Positions 50,088 to 59,005 are shown, counted from the stretch's first letter. The stretch is DNA of 64,000 nt from Azolla caroliniana (GCA_043228905.1 JBHGNT010000011.1:13206001-13270000); one strand, 5' to 3'. Notes: generated by a model from the sequence alone, not told the origin. Numbers and translations: made by a program.

Positions 50088-50930
50088 TGTCGGGGTAGTT
50101 GTGGTTCGTGCGGCGAAGTCGCGGGGACTAAGGTCAAGGGGAGTTGAAGAAACTTAACTTTTAATAAGGCTTGTATGGTGATGATAGAATGGTTAAGGAT
50201 AGTAAGACGAAGAGTTACGAGTAATGTGTGTGTGTGAGAGAGATGAGAATAGATAGAAGATAGAGACAATATATGATTCAAGAAAGAAGATTGAGACAAA
50301 GTATGATTCTAGAAAGAAGATTGAGACAAAGTATGATTCTAGAAAGAAGATTGAGACAAAGTATGATTCAAAGAACAAGAGTATATGATATAAACATGAT
50401 GTATATTAACAATATAATATTTTACCAACTTTACAATCCTCGATCGCAAACTGAACACATTCTCTATCGACCCTTGATTTGAACCCTCGACCTCAACTTC
50501 GAAACGAGAGGTTCTCCACCCACCCAATGAGCTAGTCTTCTTCAATTGATTGTATTATTTTCTCACTCTCTCTTGATTCCTTTCCCTATTTTCCCCCTTG
50601 ATCCATCCCTTAATTCCTTGCCTCTCTTTATAGGTTCTCTCATGCATATGATGATATGGGGGTGCATGGCATGCATGTGATGCATGATTGCCATTTGGCG
50701 CACATGCTTTACATGTGATGCATGATAGCCATCATGCTCATCTAAGCTCTAATGTATGAAGATACACATGTCATAAGTATTGTGATAAAAATATAACTAT
50801 AGAAAATAACTTATCCTAATGGTATATGCTTCATCCTTGGTGTGTGAGGTTACGGGTTCAAGTCTCTCAAATGTTACTTAATACAATATTCAAGTTTATT
50901 TTTATATCGTGAAGCAAATCCTTCACGACA
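50088..50930 (-). repeat. LTR4 (E2 type), 5' LTR of E2
   Basis: 843 bp, identical to LTR3 by eye. The right side is the CCGG duplication and B pol. Confidence 0.9.
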
Positions 50931-50934
50931 CCGG

Positions 50935-51445
50935 TGCCCTATGCCAGCCGGATTTCGTAAACTTGGGTCCGACGCGACCCCTTTTATCCGCTCCTCGCTG
51001 CCCTCCGGCAAGGGTGCCGCGACTAGCCTCACCTTCTGGTCCACAGTCTTGTATTTTGTATCCACACGGGCCGTCCGATCCGACCCGATCCTTTCCCTGA
51101 AGTCCGCAATGACTTCGTACATTCCCATTGACCCTACCGGAACGGTCCGGTCTTCCCTACGGTCTTCACCGATCACCTTTCGTAGTTCGCCCAAGATGTT
51201 GTCAAAAGAGACCGCCTCCACGGTGCCGCTGATGTCCTCGTCGGGGAAGAGGACTCCGCATCCCCTGAGCTGCTCCTCCGCTCGCTTCCTCTCCCTGCCG
51301 CTGACACTGGTTATAGTACAACCTCCGCTGTCGGAGAGCCAAAATTTCCTACCTATGGTACAGGTCTTCTTCCATACTGTACATTTGTGGGGTCCTTCCC
51401 AGGTGTCCGGACTATCGCGGCCCCACGCCTTGATAGCCCCCTCTA
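50935..51445 (-). pseudogene. Gypsy-B pol, N-terminal part
   Basis: Continues B pol upstream of the E array. Open from 51221: MEAVSFDNILGELRKVIGE...KYKTVDQKVRLVAAPLPEGS...NPAGIGHR, matching the start of A and C pol. Its end joins the HRF codons at 39448 once the array is removed. The region 51222-51445 is the pol leader after the frameshift site. Confidence 0.8.
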
Positions 51446-51452
51446 AAAATCC
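51387..51452 (-). promoter_or_regulatory. Gypsy-B -1 frameshift cassette
   Basis: Minus strand: GGATTTT (51452-51446), TAG (51445-51443), spacer, stem GGGCTAT (51439-51433) with ATAGTCC (51415-51409, one G-U), loop GTGGGG (51426-51421) complementary to CCCCAC (51392-51387). Confidence 0.65.
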
Positions 51453-51696
51453 CCTCGGGTTTCGCTGCCGAGGGCCTCGCGGTTACGCTCGTGGTTTGGT
51501 CGCACCGTTAGGAACTAGACCGAGTGACGCCCGTCCTGGCTCTTGACTCTTGCATAGGCTGAACCGTTGTCCAACACCTTGGTCTCCATCCGTGCCGCCG
51601 TGATATGTGGTTCTCCCAGTATAACTGGATGCGAGGACGTCTCCTGCACAAAGAAGTGTTGGTCGATCTCGACATCGCCGATTTTCACCCGTACGT
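51446..51696 (-). pseudogene. Gypsy-B protease, C-terminal part
   Basis: Reads NVRVKIGDVEIDQHFFVQE, HPVILGEPHITAARMETKVLD, YARVKSQDGRHSV, then a stop near 51515. The first residues are cut by Gypsy-C; the missing part (HGACPN and upstream) lies at 59002 onward. The fused ORF that runs into the C LTR is an artefact of the insertion. Confidence 0.82.
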
Positions 51697-52488
51697 TGTC
51701 GAGATATTTCGCAAGTGCGTGTGGAAACGAGGCGGGACCGCGGGGGTCTCGAACCAAAGAGCAAGCGAGGGAGGAGAAAGAGAGAGAACCGGCTACGCAG
51801 GACCGGGGATACATAGGGACACGGCCCTTCAGCACGGAGAACGCGAACAGACACCGACACAAACAGATGCGAATGACTAAATATGTATATTAACAAAAAT
51901 GGCTAACACGACTACAACCCTCGATGGGGCACAGGTTGGTTACAACCGAACAAGCCGGCGAACAGATGCCGATGCTTGTTCGCTTCGACGCGCAAAGGGG
52001 TAGCAGGTCGGAGGTGCTGCCGGAAGCACTCGGGCGTTCCTCTAAACAGCGCGAGCCTCCTCGGAACCCTGCACAGAAAGCTATGGAGCTCAAGGAGGAA
52101 GGAAACAGAGAGAGAAGCGTCCAGAAACGGTCCGACAGCACTTCGTCCTCTCTGCGCGAGATGCCTGCAACAGCTCTTTCCTGCTCCTTATATAGGCCGA
52201 CGAGCAGGCCGTCATGTCAGCTTTATTCCCTGTCCCTTTCGAACAGGGATCCGCTCCGTTCTTCACGCATCCGCGTAGTTACGCCGCCGACTCGTACAGT
52301 TCCTTAGCTCGCGCGCGCGACCGAAAAGACTGTTCGCGCGGTCTTTGTCTCCACTTGTGTTAGGGCCCGTTCCTGCCGATTATCCTGCTAATTCGCTTCT
52401 ATGTACAACTTGGAGCGTGCGCGCGTGAAGAACCGGTTCCCACGCCTTGGTGCGCCGATTCCGCTTATGGACGGTTTTCTTCACGACA
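51697..52488 (-). repeat. Gypsy-C 3' LTR
   Basis: 792 bp; plus strand TGTCGAGATATTTCGC to GGTTTTCTTCACGACA. Holds the CGAACAAGC/GCTTGTTCG hairpin (51947-51982) and TATATAAG on the minus strand (52194-52187). Confidence 0.93.
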
Positions 52489-52559
52489 TCCGCCCCCACC
52501 TAACCGCGCATCCTCCGGTATGCGCCAAGAGAGTTGGGACGGAGAAAACCGGCCCATCT

Positions 52560-55500
52560 TCATTCCTCGCCCGTCGGTTCTTCCTCGTTTTCGGATCGTT
52601 CGTCACTGCTGACTAGGAGAGCCGGGTCTGGCTCGTCGTCGTGTGGCTTCTTGAACGCTTTGATCCGCTTCCCTGCAACCGGTATCACCATTCTCGTGCC
52701 GTCGAGTTCCGCCAGGTGATATGTCCCGTTGTCATTGGCGCTCCGTACCACGTAAGGCCCGAACCACCTTCGTGCGAACTTCCGTGTAGCTCGGTGCTGG
52801 TTGTCGAGGCTGCTGTCGTAGACAAGCACCCAGTCACCTTCTTCGATTTTCTTCGGTCGGAGCCGGTGCGTTCGGTCGAACCTGGCTTTGTTCTTCGTCC
52901 TCGCCACTCGGAGCTTCTCCGCAGCCAGTTCCACGTCCTCCGGTCTCCGCTCGAGCTGTCGTATACGCGCGGCCAACAACTCCTCCCGGCTCATCTCGTC
53001 CCTCCAATCGACCGTTGCCCACGAGGAGATCGTCCGTTCCATCGGCATGATCAGCTTCTGGCCGAACATAAGCTCCGTCGGCATGTACCCGGTTACCGAA
53101 CTGTGCGTAGTCCAGTCTGCCCACAAAGCATAAGGTAGCAGCCGCGGCCAGTTACCGACTCGGCCTCCACATGCCCGAACCAACGCCTTGACGATCGGTC
53201 CGTGTCCGCGCTCCACCTTTCCATTCGCCTCCGGATTGTACGCAGTGGTGAGCGAGAGCTTGACTCCCAGCCGGTCGAACAGCTCCGCGGCTTCTTCGGC
53301 GTCCAACTCCCCTCGGTCAGCCACGATCTTCCCGACGCACCCGTACCGGCATATCACGTCCTCGATTAGGAACCGACATACGGCCGCGGTCGTTTTGTTC
53401 GGAAGGGCCCGGCCTTCCACCTGGTTCGTCAGATCCTCCCGCGCTAGGACCAGGTACCGCATCTGTCCTACTCCCATTGGCATCGTTACCAGATCTACCA
53501 TCCATTTGAAATGGATGGCCGGAGGGTACGTAGGGTGAAGCTCGTCTCGATGTCGGACTATGGAGTGCATCTGACAGCTCTCGCAAGTTGTCACGAACCG
53601 ATGCACGTCCTGGTACTGCCCCGGCCACCAATACTTCCCCTTCAGTTTCTCAAACGTATCCCATGTTCCACGGTGTCCAGCCCAAGGGCTGTCCTGGTAG
53701 GCCGCTAGCAGCTCCTCCTGATCTTCCTTCATTGCCACCACCCGGAGCGGGACGCCGTTCCTCTTCTTCGGGTGCTTCCACAAGTATCCCTCCCGGAGAA
53801 AGAACCGGTACGCTTTCTTCCGGATCCGGTTGGCCTCGTCCTTCGTCCATGACGCATCGGGTGTCATTGTCTTCAAAAACCCACCGATCTGCAGCCACTC
53901 CCCGTCGTACTTGCTCGCGTCGAAGTCGCTAAGCGCCGGAGTGCTTGTTCCGTCGGTTGTTACAAACGCAGTCTCGAAGAAGTCCACGCCGACCTCTTCG
54001 TCCTCCGAAACCATGCCGCCCTCGTCATCGAATCTCGCCCTTGAAAGCATGTCGGCTATGGCGTTGTCTTTCCCGGAAATGTGTCGTATTTCCGGGTCCA
54101 GGGACTTGATGTACGCTATCCACCTGAGCATTGCCAAGTCTGGCGTCGCGCATCCGGAAACCATGCCGAGAATCGGCATGCAATCCGTCTCTATGATTAC
54201 CTCTGTCCCGATCAGATAGTCCTTGTCAGCCTTCACCGCCGAAACGATACCCCAGAGTTCGCGTTTAACCTGGGCGTATCCTCGCTGCCGCTCACTGAGG
54301 ACCTTCGCGCCGAATCGGATCGGAAACCGATTGCCGTCCTCGTCTTCTTGGTTGACGACCCACCCGATTCCGGTCGGACTTGTGTCAACCGTTATGTACA
54401 CTGGGGTGCCCTTCCTGTAGACGGCCTTTCGGAGCGCCGGTGCTGCCGAAAGAGCCTCCTTCAGCTTCCGGACCGACTCCGTGTGCTTGTCTAGCCATTC
54501 GAATCTTCGCCCTTTCTTCAATAATCCGTATAGCGGCTCCGCAACATGGGCGTAATGCGGGATCCATATGTGGTAGAATGCGCATGCCCCCAGGAATCTC
54601 CGTACTTCCGTGACCGAGCTGCAGTCGGGCTTCATCGCGGAGATGGCTTCTACCTTTGCCGGAGACGGTTTCCGGCCATATGGCCCACATAAGTGTCCGA
54701 CCACCATGATTTCCGACTGCCCGAAGGCTGATTTCTCCCCCGAGAAGGTGAGCCTCGCATCCTCTAGCTTTTGCAGCACCTTCTCGCAGTCGTCGATGTG
54801 CGTCATCACGAATCGCCGGCATCCGTCCGGCCCGATCGTCTCGTCCTTCTCTTCTACCGGGCATCCCTTGATCGGGATGTCGTCTAGAAACGGCATGGTG
54901 ATGTCCGGGATGCAGTCCCTCAGCACCTTGTTCATTGCATTCACCATGTGGGCCACCGAGTTGGTCCCTCCTTGCGGCAGCGTACACATCCGCACTAGGC
55001 CGAGGGGAGTTCGCATCGTCGTAATGTCTCTGCTCTCCACGGCTAGCTGGAACTGGTCGTACCCTGAGTATAGATCACCGACCGAGTAAATCGACCTTCC
55101 GGCGAAGGCCTCCGCGAACTCGTCTATGGTCGGTCTGATCCCTGCGTTCCGAATGGTCACTCTATTGACCGGCTGCAGGTCCTGAATGAAGCGCAACGAT
55201 CCGTTTTTCTTTGGTACGGTAAACCATCGGTTTGAATACGGGGCGCTCGACGGCTCGAGAATGCCCATATCAACTTTCTGCTTCAGCAGCTCCATCAACT
55301 TCGGGATGTGAGCTCTCGGAACCGGAATTGGCTTGAGATTCCACGGTACATGCGGTACCGTGAATATCACCATCGGCTCTACGATCGTCGGGTCTACGCA
55401 CCCGATTTCCTCCGGTGAGAATGCGAAGGCTTTCCCGTGCCTTCCGAGCATTCTCCGAAACCGATCTTCCTCCGCCGGTAGTAGGAACCCGCCCCCACCG

Positions 55501-55916
55501 ATTTTGAGCTCCCGGAGCGTCTCGTTGGTGAAGGTGTGTCCTATGCAGGCCGGATCTCGTAAGCTGGGGTCCGATGCAACCCCTCTGATTCGCGACTCGC
55601 TGCCCTCCGGTAAGGGCGCCGCAACTGGCCTCACCTTCCGGTCCACAGTCTTGTACTTGGTGCTAACTCGGGCCGTCCGTTCCGACTCGAGCCCTCGACC
55701 GAAGTCCGCGATGACTTCGTACATTTCTTTTGAACATACCGGTATCGTCCTGTCTTCGTTAAGGTCTTCTTCGACTACCTTCCCCAGCATTCCCAAGGTG
55801 TCGTCGAAGGAGACTGCCTCCACGGCTCCGTTTATTTCTTCGTCAGGGCCCAGAACTCCGCACGCTCGAAGTCTCCCCTCCGTCTTTGTTTTCTCTCGGC
55901 TGGCGATGCCGACCAT
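52560..55916 (-). CDS. Gypsy-C pol (RT, RNase H, integrase), intact
   Basis: 1118 residues from the first ATG; open up to the frameshift site at 56048 (about 1163 codons), so probably expressed as a gag-pol fusion by -1 frameshift. RT: SLRFIQDLQPVNRVTIR, RMCTLPQGGTNSVAHMV, catalytic FLDDIPIKG (about 342). RNase H: YITVDTSPTGIGWVV, ELWGIVSAVK, IIETDCMPIL. Integrase: zinc site (SPWAGHRGTW...CESCQ), D in KWMVDLVTMP (about 805), D in VADRGELDA (about 865), E in NGKVERGHGP (about 903), GPY/F RRWFGPYVV (about 1050). The tail is acidic (DERSENEEEPTGEE). No stops. GC-rich, as in A and B. Confidence 0.95.
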   Translation of the reverse strand: MVGIASREKTKTEGRLRACGVLGPDEEINGAVEAVSFDDTLGMLGKVVEEDLNEDRTIPVCSKEMYEVIADFGRGLESERTARVSTKYKTVDRKVRPVAAPLPEGSESRIRGVASDPSLRDPACIGHTFTNETLRELKIGGGGFLLPAEEDRFRRMLGRHGKAFAFSPEEIGCVDPTIVEPMVIFTVPHVPWNLKPIPVPRAHIPKLMELLKQKVDMGILEPSSAPYSNRWFTVPKKNGSLRFIQDLQPVNRVTIRNAGIRPTIDEFAEAFAGRSIYSVGDLYSGYDQFQLAVESRDITTMRTPLGLVRMCTLPQGGTNSVAHMVNAMNKVLRDCIPDITMPFLDDIPIKGCPVEEKDETIGPDGCRRFVMTHIDDCEKVLQKLEDARLTFSGEKSAFGQSEIMVVGHLCGPYGRKPSPAKVEAISAMKPDCSSVTEVRRFLGACAFYHIWIPHYAHVAEPLYGLLKKGRRFEWLDKHTESVRKLKEALSAAPALRKAVYRKGTPVYITVDTSPTGIGWVVNQEDEDGNRFPIRFGAKVLSERQRGYAQVKRELWGIVSAVKADKDYLIGTEVIIETDCMPILGMVSGCATPDLAMLRWIAYIKSLDPEIRHISGKDNAIADMLSRARFDDEGGMVSEDEEVGVDFFETAFVTTDGTSTPALSDFDASKYDGEWLQIGGFLKTMTPDASWTKDEANRIRKKAYRFFLREGYLWKHPKKRNGVPLRVVAMKEDQEELLAAYQDSPWAGHRGTWDTFEKLKGKYWWPGQYQDVHRFVTTCESCQMHSIVRHRDELHPTYPPAIHFKWMVDLVTMPMGVGQMRYLVLAREDLTNQVEGRALPNKTTAAVCRFLIEDVICRYGCVGKIVADRGELDAEEAAELFDRLGVKLSLTTAYNPEANGKVERGHGPIVKALVRACGGRVGNWPRLLPYALWADWTTHSSVTGYMPTELMFGQKLIMPMERTISSWATVDWRDEMSREELLAARIRQLERRPEDVELAAEKLRVARTKNKARFDRTHRLRPKKIEEGDWVLVYDSSLDNQHRATRKFARRWFGPYVVRSANDNGTYHLAELDGTRMVIPVAGKRIKAFKKPHDDEPDPALLVSSDERSENEEEPTGEE

Positions 55917-55982
55917 CGTACATGCTCCGCTGTCGGAGAAGCAAAATTTCCTACCTATTGTACACGGTTTTATCGTACAGAT

Positions 55983-56048
55983 GTGGGGTTTTCCCAGAGC
56001 ATCCGGACTGTCGCGGCCCCACGCCTTGGCAGTCCTCTCTAAAAATCC
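55983..56048 (-). promoter_or_regulatory. Gypsy-C -1 frameshift cassette
   Basis: Minus strand: GGATTTT (56048-56042), stop TAG (56041-56039), spacer AGA, stem GGACTG (56035-56030) with CAGTCC (56010-56005), loop GTGGGG (56022-56017) fully complementary to CCCCAC (55988-55983). Gag ends here and pol is open in the -1 frame. Confidence 0.7.
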
Positions 56049-58165
56049 TCTCGGTTTTCGGAACCGAGGGAGTCGCGGTTACGTTCGTGGTTCGGTCGTA
56101 CCGTCAGAAACTGGACCGAATGGCGCCCGTCTTGGCTTTTGACCCTCGCGTAGGCCGAACCATTGTCCAGCACCTTGGTCTCCATTCGCGCCGCCGTGAT
56201 GTACGGCTCTCCCAGTATGACCGGATGCGAAGACGTCTCCTGCACGAAGAAGTGCTGGTCAATCTCGACGTCGCCGATCTTGACTCGCACATTCGGACAG
56301 GCCCCGTGCAGTTCCTCGGTGGCGCGCGTTGCTGCCCTTATTTTCCACCCGTGCTTGGTGTTGATCGGCCATTTGCCCTTCTTATAGAAGTCCATGGACA
56401 TCAAATTGATCTCCGATCCGTGGTCCACCAAAGCTATCACCGGTTCCTGGACATCGCCGATCTTCACCGGGGTTTCCGTGGTCGCTCGGGCCCAGTGTGG
56501 TCTGGAATAGTGGCTTTCCGCCCACTCGTCTCCCAGCGTCATGTCGTCTAGGTGCGTCGTCCGCACTTCCACCGGTCTTTCCGGTTCTGTCTCCGTTGAC
56601 AGCCTCTTCCGTTTCACCAAGTCCACGATGGAGTCGTGGAACTCCTTCTTGGCGATTCCCAGCACCTCTCGTAACGACAGTTCCACCTTGCTGTCGAGGA
56701 TCCGTTCCTCCAGGACCTTTCGTAAGTCCGTGGTCCTTTCTATCTCCGTCCCCAGACGGTACCCGCCCTTCTGGGGTTTATCTTGCGTACCGGCCCCGCC
56801 GGCTTCGTCCCGTCGTGGCCCGGACCGGGTCTCGTATCGTTGTGAGGGCCCGGTCGTCCCGGGTTTCCCCACCCGCTTCTCTTCTACCAGAGCCTCGTAG
56901 TTCTGGCAAGCGGCTTCCACGAAGCCCGTCTTTTCCTCGACCGGGTCGCTCCACCCGGTCATCTCCCGTACCCGTTTCTCCGCACGGTCCGATTCCTCCC
57001 TTTTAAGCCTCGCACCGGCAAGGCCTTCCAGCATCGTCGGCCAGAATCCGGCTTTGCTTTCCCTTCGGGCCTCGCCGCCCCCGACTCGAATGCCGGCCGA
57101 CGCCGAGTAGTGGACGGTTTCCGCGTGTCGGGCCGCCGCCTCTTCCATCAACCTTTTCATACCACCTCGCCCGTCGTTTCGGCTCAGGGCCCTTCGCGTG
57201 TCGCTGGCATGCACCCGTCCTTCCCACAGGTACACCACCCTGTTCCTCAGCGCCTCCGCGAAGTCGCCGCAGTCCTTCCGAATGTGGCCGACTTCATCGC
57301 ACCACATGCACCTGTTTCCTGCCGCCGGCCGTCGGTCACGAGCCGGTTCGCCACCTTCCCTTCGGGCTTGCGCAATTTGGAGGTCTTTTATCGCCCTCGT
57401 CAATTCCTCCAGCGCCGCTCCTCCGGTTGAGCCTCTGACTACGCCGGTCGAAGCCGAACCGGTTTCCAACCACTCTCGGGTCTCTTCCTTTCGCACCTGT
57501 GGCGCTGGTTCGAGCTTCCTTGCTGCGACCGAGCCCGACCCGGTTGCCCCGTTATCCGCCCATTCTCGCCGTTTGTCGAAACGGCCACAGACTTTCTTGA
57601 CAGCCGCCCAGTCGGTAGTGAGCCCGTCTTCGGTTTCCAGCAAGAGGCCCACTTGCTCCCGATCCCGCTCGTCGACCGACTTGACAAACAGCAAGACCCG
57701 GCTCGTGTCCAGGATGGTTCGGTCGAGCGCGGAAAGGCGCGCAAAGTTTTCCTCAAACTCCCGGAGGAGTGCCGACGCGTTTCTTCCCTTCCCCGGGGAC
57801 TCCACCCATTCCATGAACCTTCGCTTCGAAAGCCGGAGCGCGTCGTCCAGCCCGTATTTCTCTAGGAGCCGACCTTCGAACTCCTCCCAGGTACGGCTCT
57901 CCGCCCGCACCTCGAGCACCTCCGCATGGATGCTCGGCATCGCCACTCGGGGAAATCCGGCAAGACGCCTTTCTTCCGGAATGTCCCGCATCAGCATCTC
58001 TGCACCGTAGGACGCCAAATACTTCGTGGCATCCTTCCCATCGAACCGGCCGATCGTGCCGACGACCGCCTCAATAGCTCTGTCAAGGGCACCGGTGCCC
58101 TCGCACGCGTTTACAATCCGATCCACGGCCGAAGCCATGGCCTCTGCAAGATCCGACCCCCTCAT
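56039..58165 (-). CDS. Gypsy-C gag-protease, intact
   Basis: 708 residues. The frame is open upstream through the primer site and into the LTR (first ATG 58348), but I use the ATG at 58165 (MRGSDLAEAMASAVDRI) because it is the first after the primer site. Capsid-like part with TWEEFEGRLLEKYGL and RRFMEWVESPGKG; zinc knuckle CMWCDEVGHIRKDC (about 284); REVLGIAKKEFHDSIVDLV; retropepsin with ALVDHGSEINLMS (about 578) and HPVILGEPYI. D-H-G replaces the usual D-T/S-G. It ends GAG GAT TTT TAG at the frameshift cassette. Confidence 0.95.
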   Translation of the reverse strand: MRGSDLAEAMASAVDRIVNACEGTGALDRAIEAVVGTIGRFDGKDATKYLASYGAEMLMRDIPEERRLAGFPRVAMPSIHAEVLEVRAESRTWEEFEGRLLEKYGLDDALRLSKRRFMEWVESPGKGRNASALLREFEENFARLSALDRTILDTSRVLLFVKSVDERDREQVGLLLETEDGLTTDWAAVKKVCGRFDKRREWADNGATGSGSVAARKLEPAPQVRKEETREWLETGSASTGVVRGSTGGAALEELTRAIKDLQIAQARREGGEPARDRRPAAGNRCMWCDEVGHIRKDCGDFAEALRNRVVYLWEGRVHASDTRRALSRNDGRGGMKRLMEEAAARHAETVHYSASAGIRVGGGEARRESKAGFWPTMLEGLAGARLKREESDRAEKRVREMTGWSDPVEEKTGFVEAACQNYEALVEEKRVGKPGTTGPSQRYETRSGPRRDEAGGAGTQDKPQKGGYRLGTEIERTTDLRKVLEERILDSKVELSLREVLGIAKKEFHDSIVDLVKRKRLSTETEPERPVEVRTTHLDDMTLGDEWAESHYSRPHWARATTETPVKIGDVQEPVIALVDHGSEINLMSMDFYKKGKWPINTKHGWKIRAATRATEELHGACPNVRVKIGDVEIDQHFFVQETSSHPVILGEPYITAARMETKVLDNGSAYARVKSQDGRHSVQFLTVRPNHERNRDSLGSENREDF

Positions 58166-58187
58166 CTTTTGCTCTTCTGCCGCCTCC

Positions 58188-58205
58188 TTCACGTCGGGTT
58201 CACCA
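58188..58205 (-). promoter_or_regulatory. Gypsy-C primer binding site (tRNA-Trp)
   Basis: Plus strand TTCACGTCGGGTTCACCA; 4 nt from the 5' LTR. Confidence 0.87.
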
Positions 58206-58209
58206 AAGA

Positions 58210-59001
58210 TGTCGAGATATTTCGCAAGTGCATGTGGAAACGAGGCGGGACCGCGGGGGTCTCGAACCAAAGAGCAAGCGAGGGAGGAGAAAGAGAGAGA
58301 ACCGGATACGCAGGACCGGGGATACACAGGGACACGGCCCTTCAGCACGGAGAACGCGAACAGACACCGACACAGACAGATGCGAATGACTAAATATGTA
58401 TATTAACAAAAATGGCTAACACGACTACAACCCTCGATGGGGCACAGGTTGGTTACAACCGAACAAGCCGGCGAACAGATGTCGATGCTTGTTCGCTTCG
58501 ACGCGCAAAGGGGTAGCAGGTCGGAGGTGCTGCCGGAAGCACTCGGGCGTTCCTCTAAACAGCGCGAGCCTCCTCGGAACCCTGCACAGAAAGCTATGGA
58601 GCTCAAGGAGGAAGGAAACAGAGAGAGAAGCGTCCAGAAACGGTCCGACAGCACTTCGTCCTCTCTGCGCGAGATGCCTGCAACAGCTCTTTCCTGCTCC
58701 TTATATAGGCCGACGAGCAGGCCGTCATGTCAGCTTTATTCCCTGTCCCTTTCGAACAGGGATCCGCTCCGTTCTTCACGCATCCGCGTAGTTACGCCGC
58801 CGACTCGTACAGTTCCTTAGCTCGCGCGCGCGACCGAAAAGACTGTTCGCGCGGTCTTTGTCTCCACTTGTGTTAGGGCCCGTTCCTGCCGATTATCCTC
58901 CTAATTCGCTTCTATGTACAACTTGGAGCGTGCGCGCGTGAAGAACCGGTTCCCACGCCTTGGTGCGCCGATTCCGCTTATGGACGGTTTTCTTCACGAC
59001 A
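58210..59001 (-). repeat. Gypsy-C 5' LTR
   Basis: 792 bp, about six differences from the 3' LTR by eye. TATATAAG (58707-58700, minus strand) is the candidate promoter box. Confidence 0.93.
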
Positions 59002-59005
59002 ACGT

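Larger units (their letters stand above)
39449..50930 (-). mobile_element. E array: four LTRs and three internal regions at one target site
   Basis: Order on the minus strand from the right: LTR4 - E2 gag - LTR3 - 162-bp stub - LTR2 - E1 gag and pol - LTR1. The whole block is bounded by CCGG (39445-39448 and 50931-50934), and the B frame runs on directly across it (GIGHR / FTDI). No target duplication exists at the internal LTR borders. LTR1 and LTR2 are one sequence type (955 bp) and LTR3 and LTR4 another (843 bp). Confidence 0.88.
51697..59001 (-). mobile_element. Gypsy-C, complete and probably recent Ty3/Gypsy element
   Basis: 7305 bp with 792-bp LTRs, ACGT target duplications (51693-51696 and 59002-59005), tRNA-Trp primer site, intact gag-protease and pol, frameshift cassette and polypurine tract (52489-52500). 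By eye the LTRs differ at about six bases. It inserted into the protease region of Gypsy-B. Candidate autonomous element. Confidence 0.94.

Noticed and set aside
51515-51862. Apparent fusion protein of LTR sequence and protease
   Set aside because: It is created by insertion of Gypsy-C into Gypsy-B; the N-terminal part is LTR read-through.
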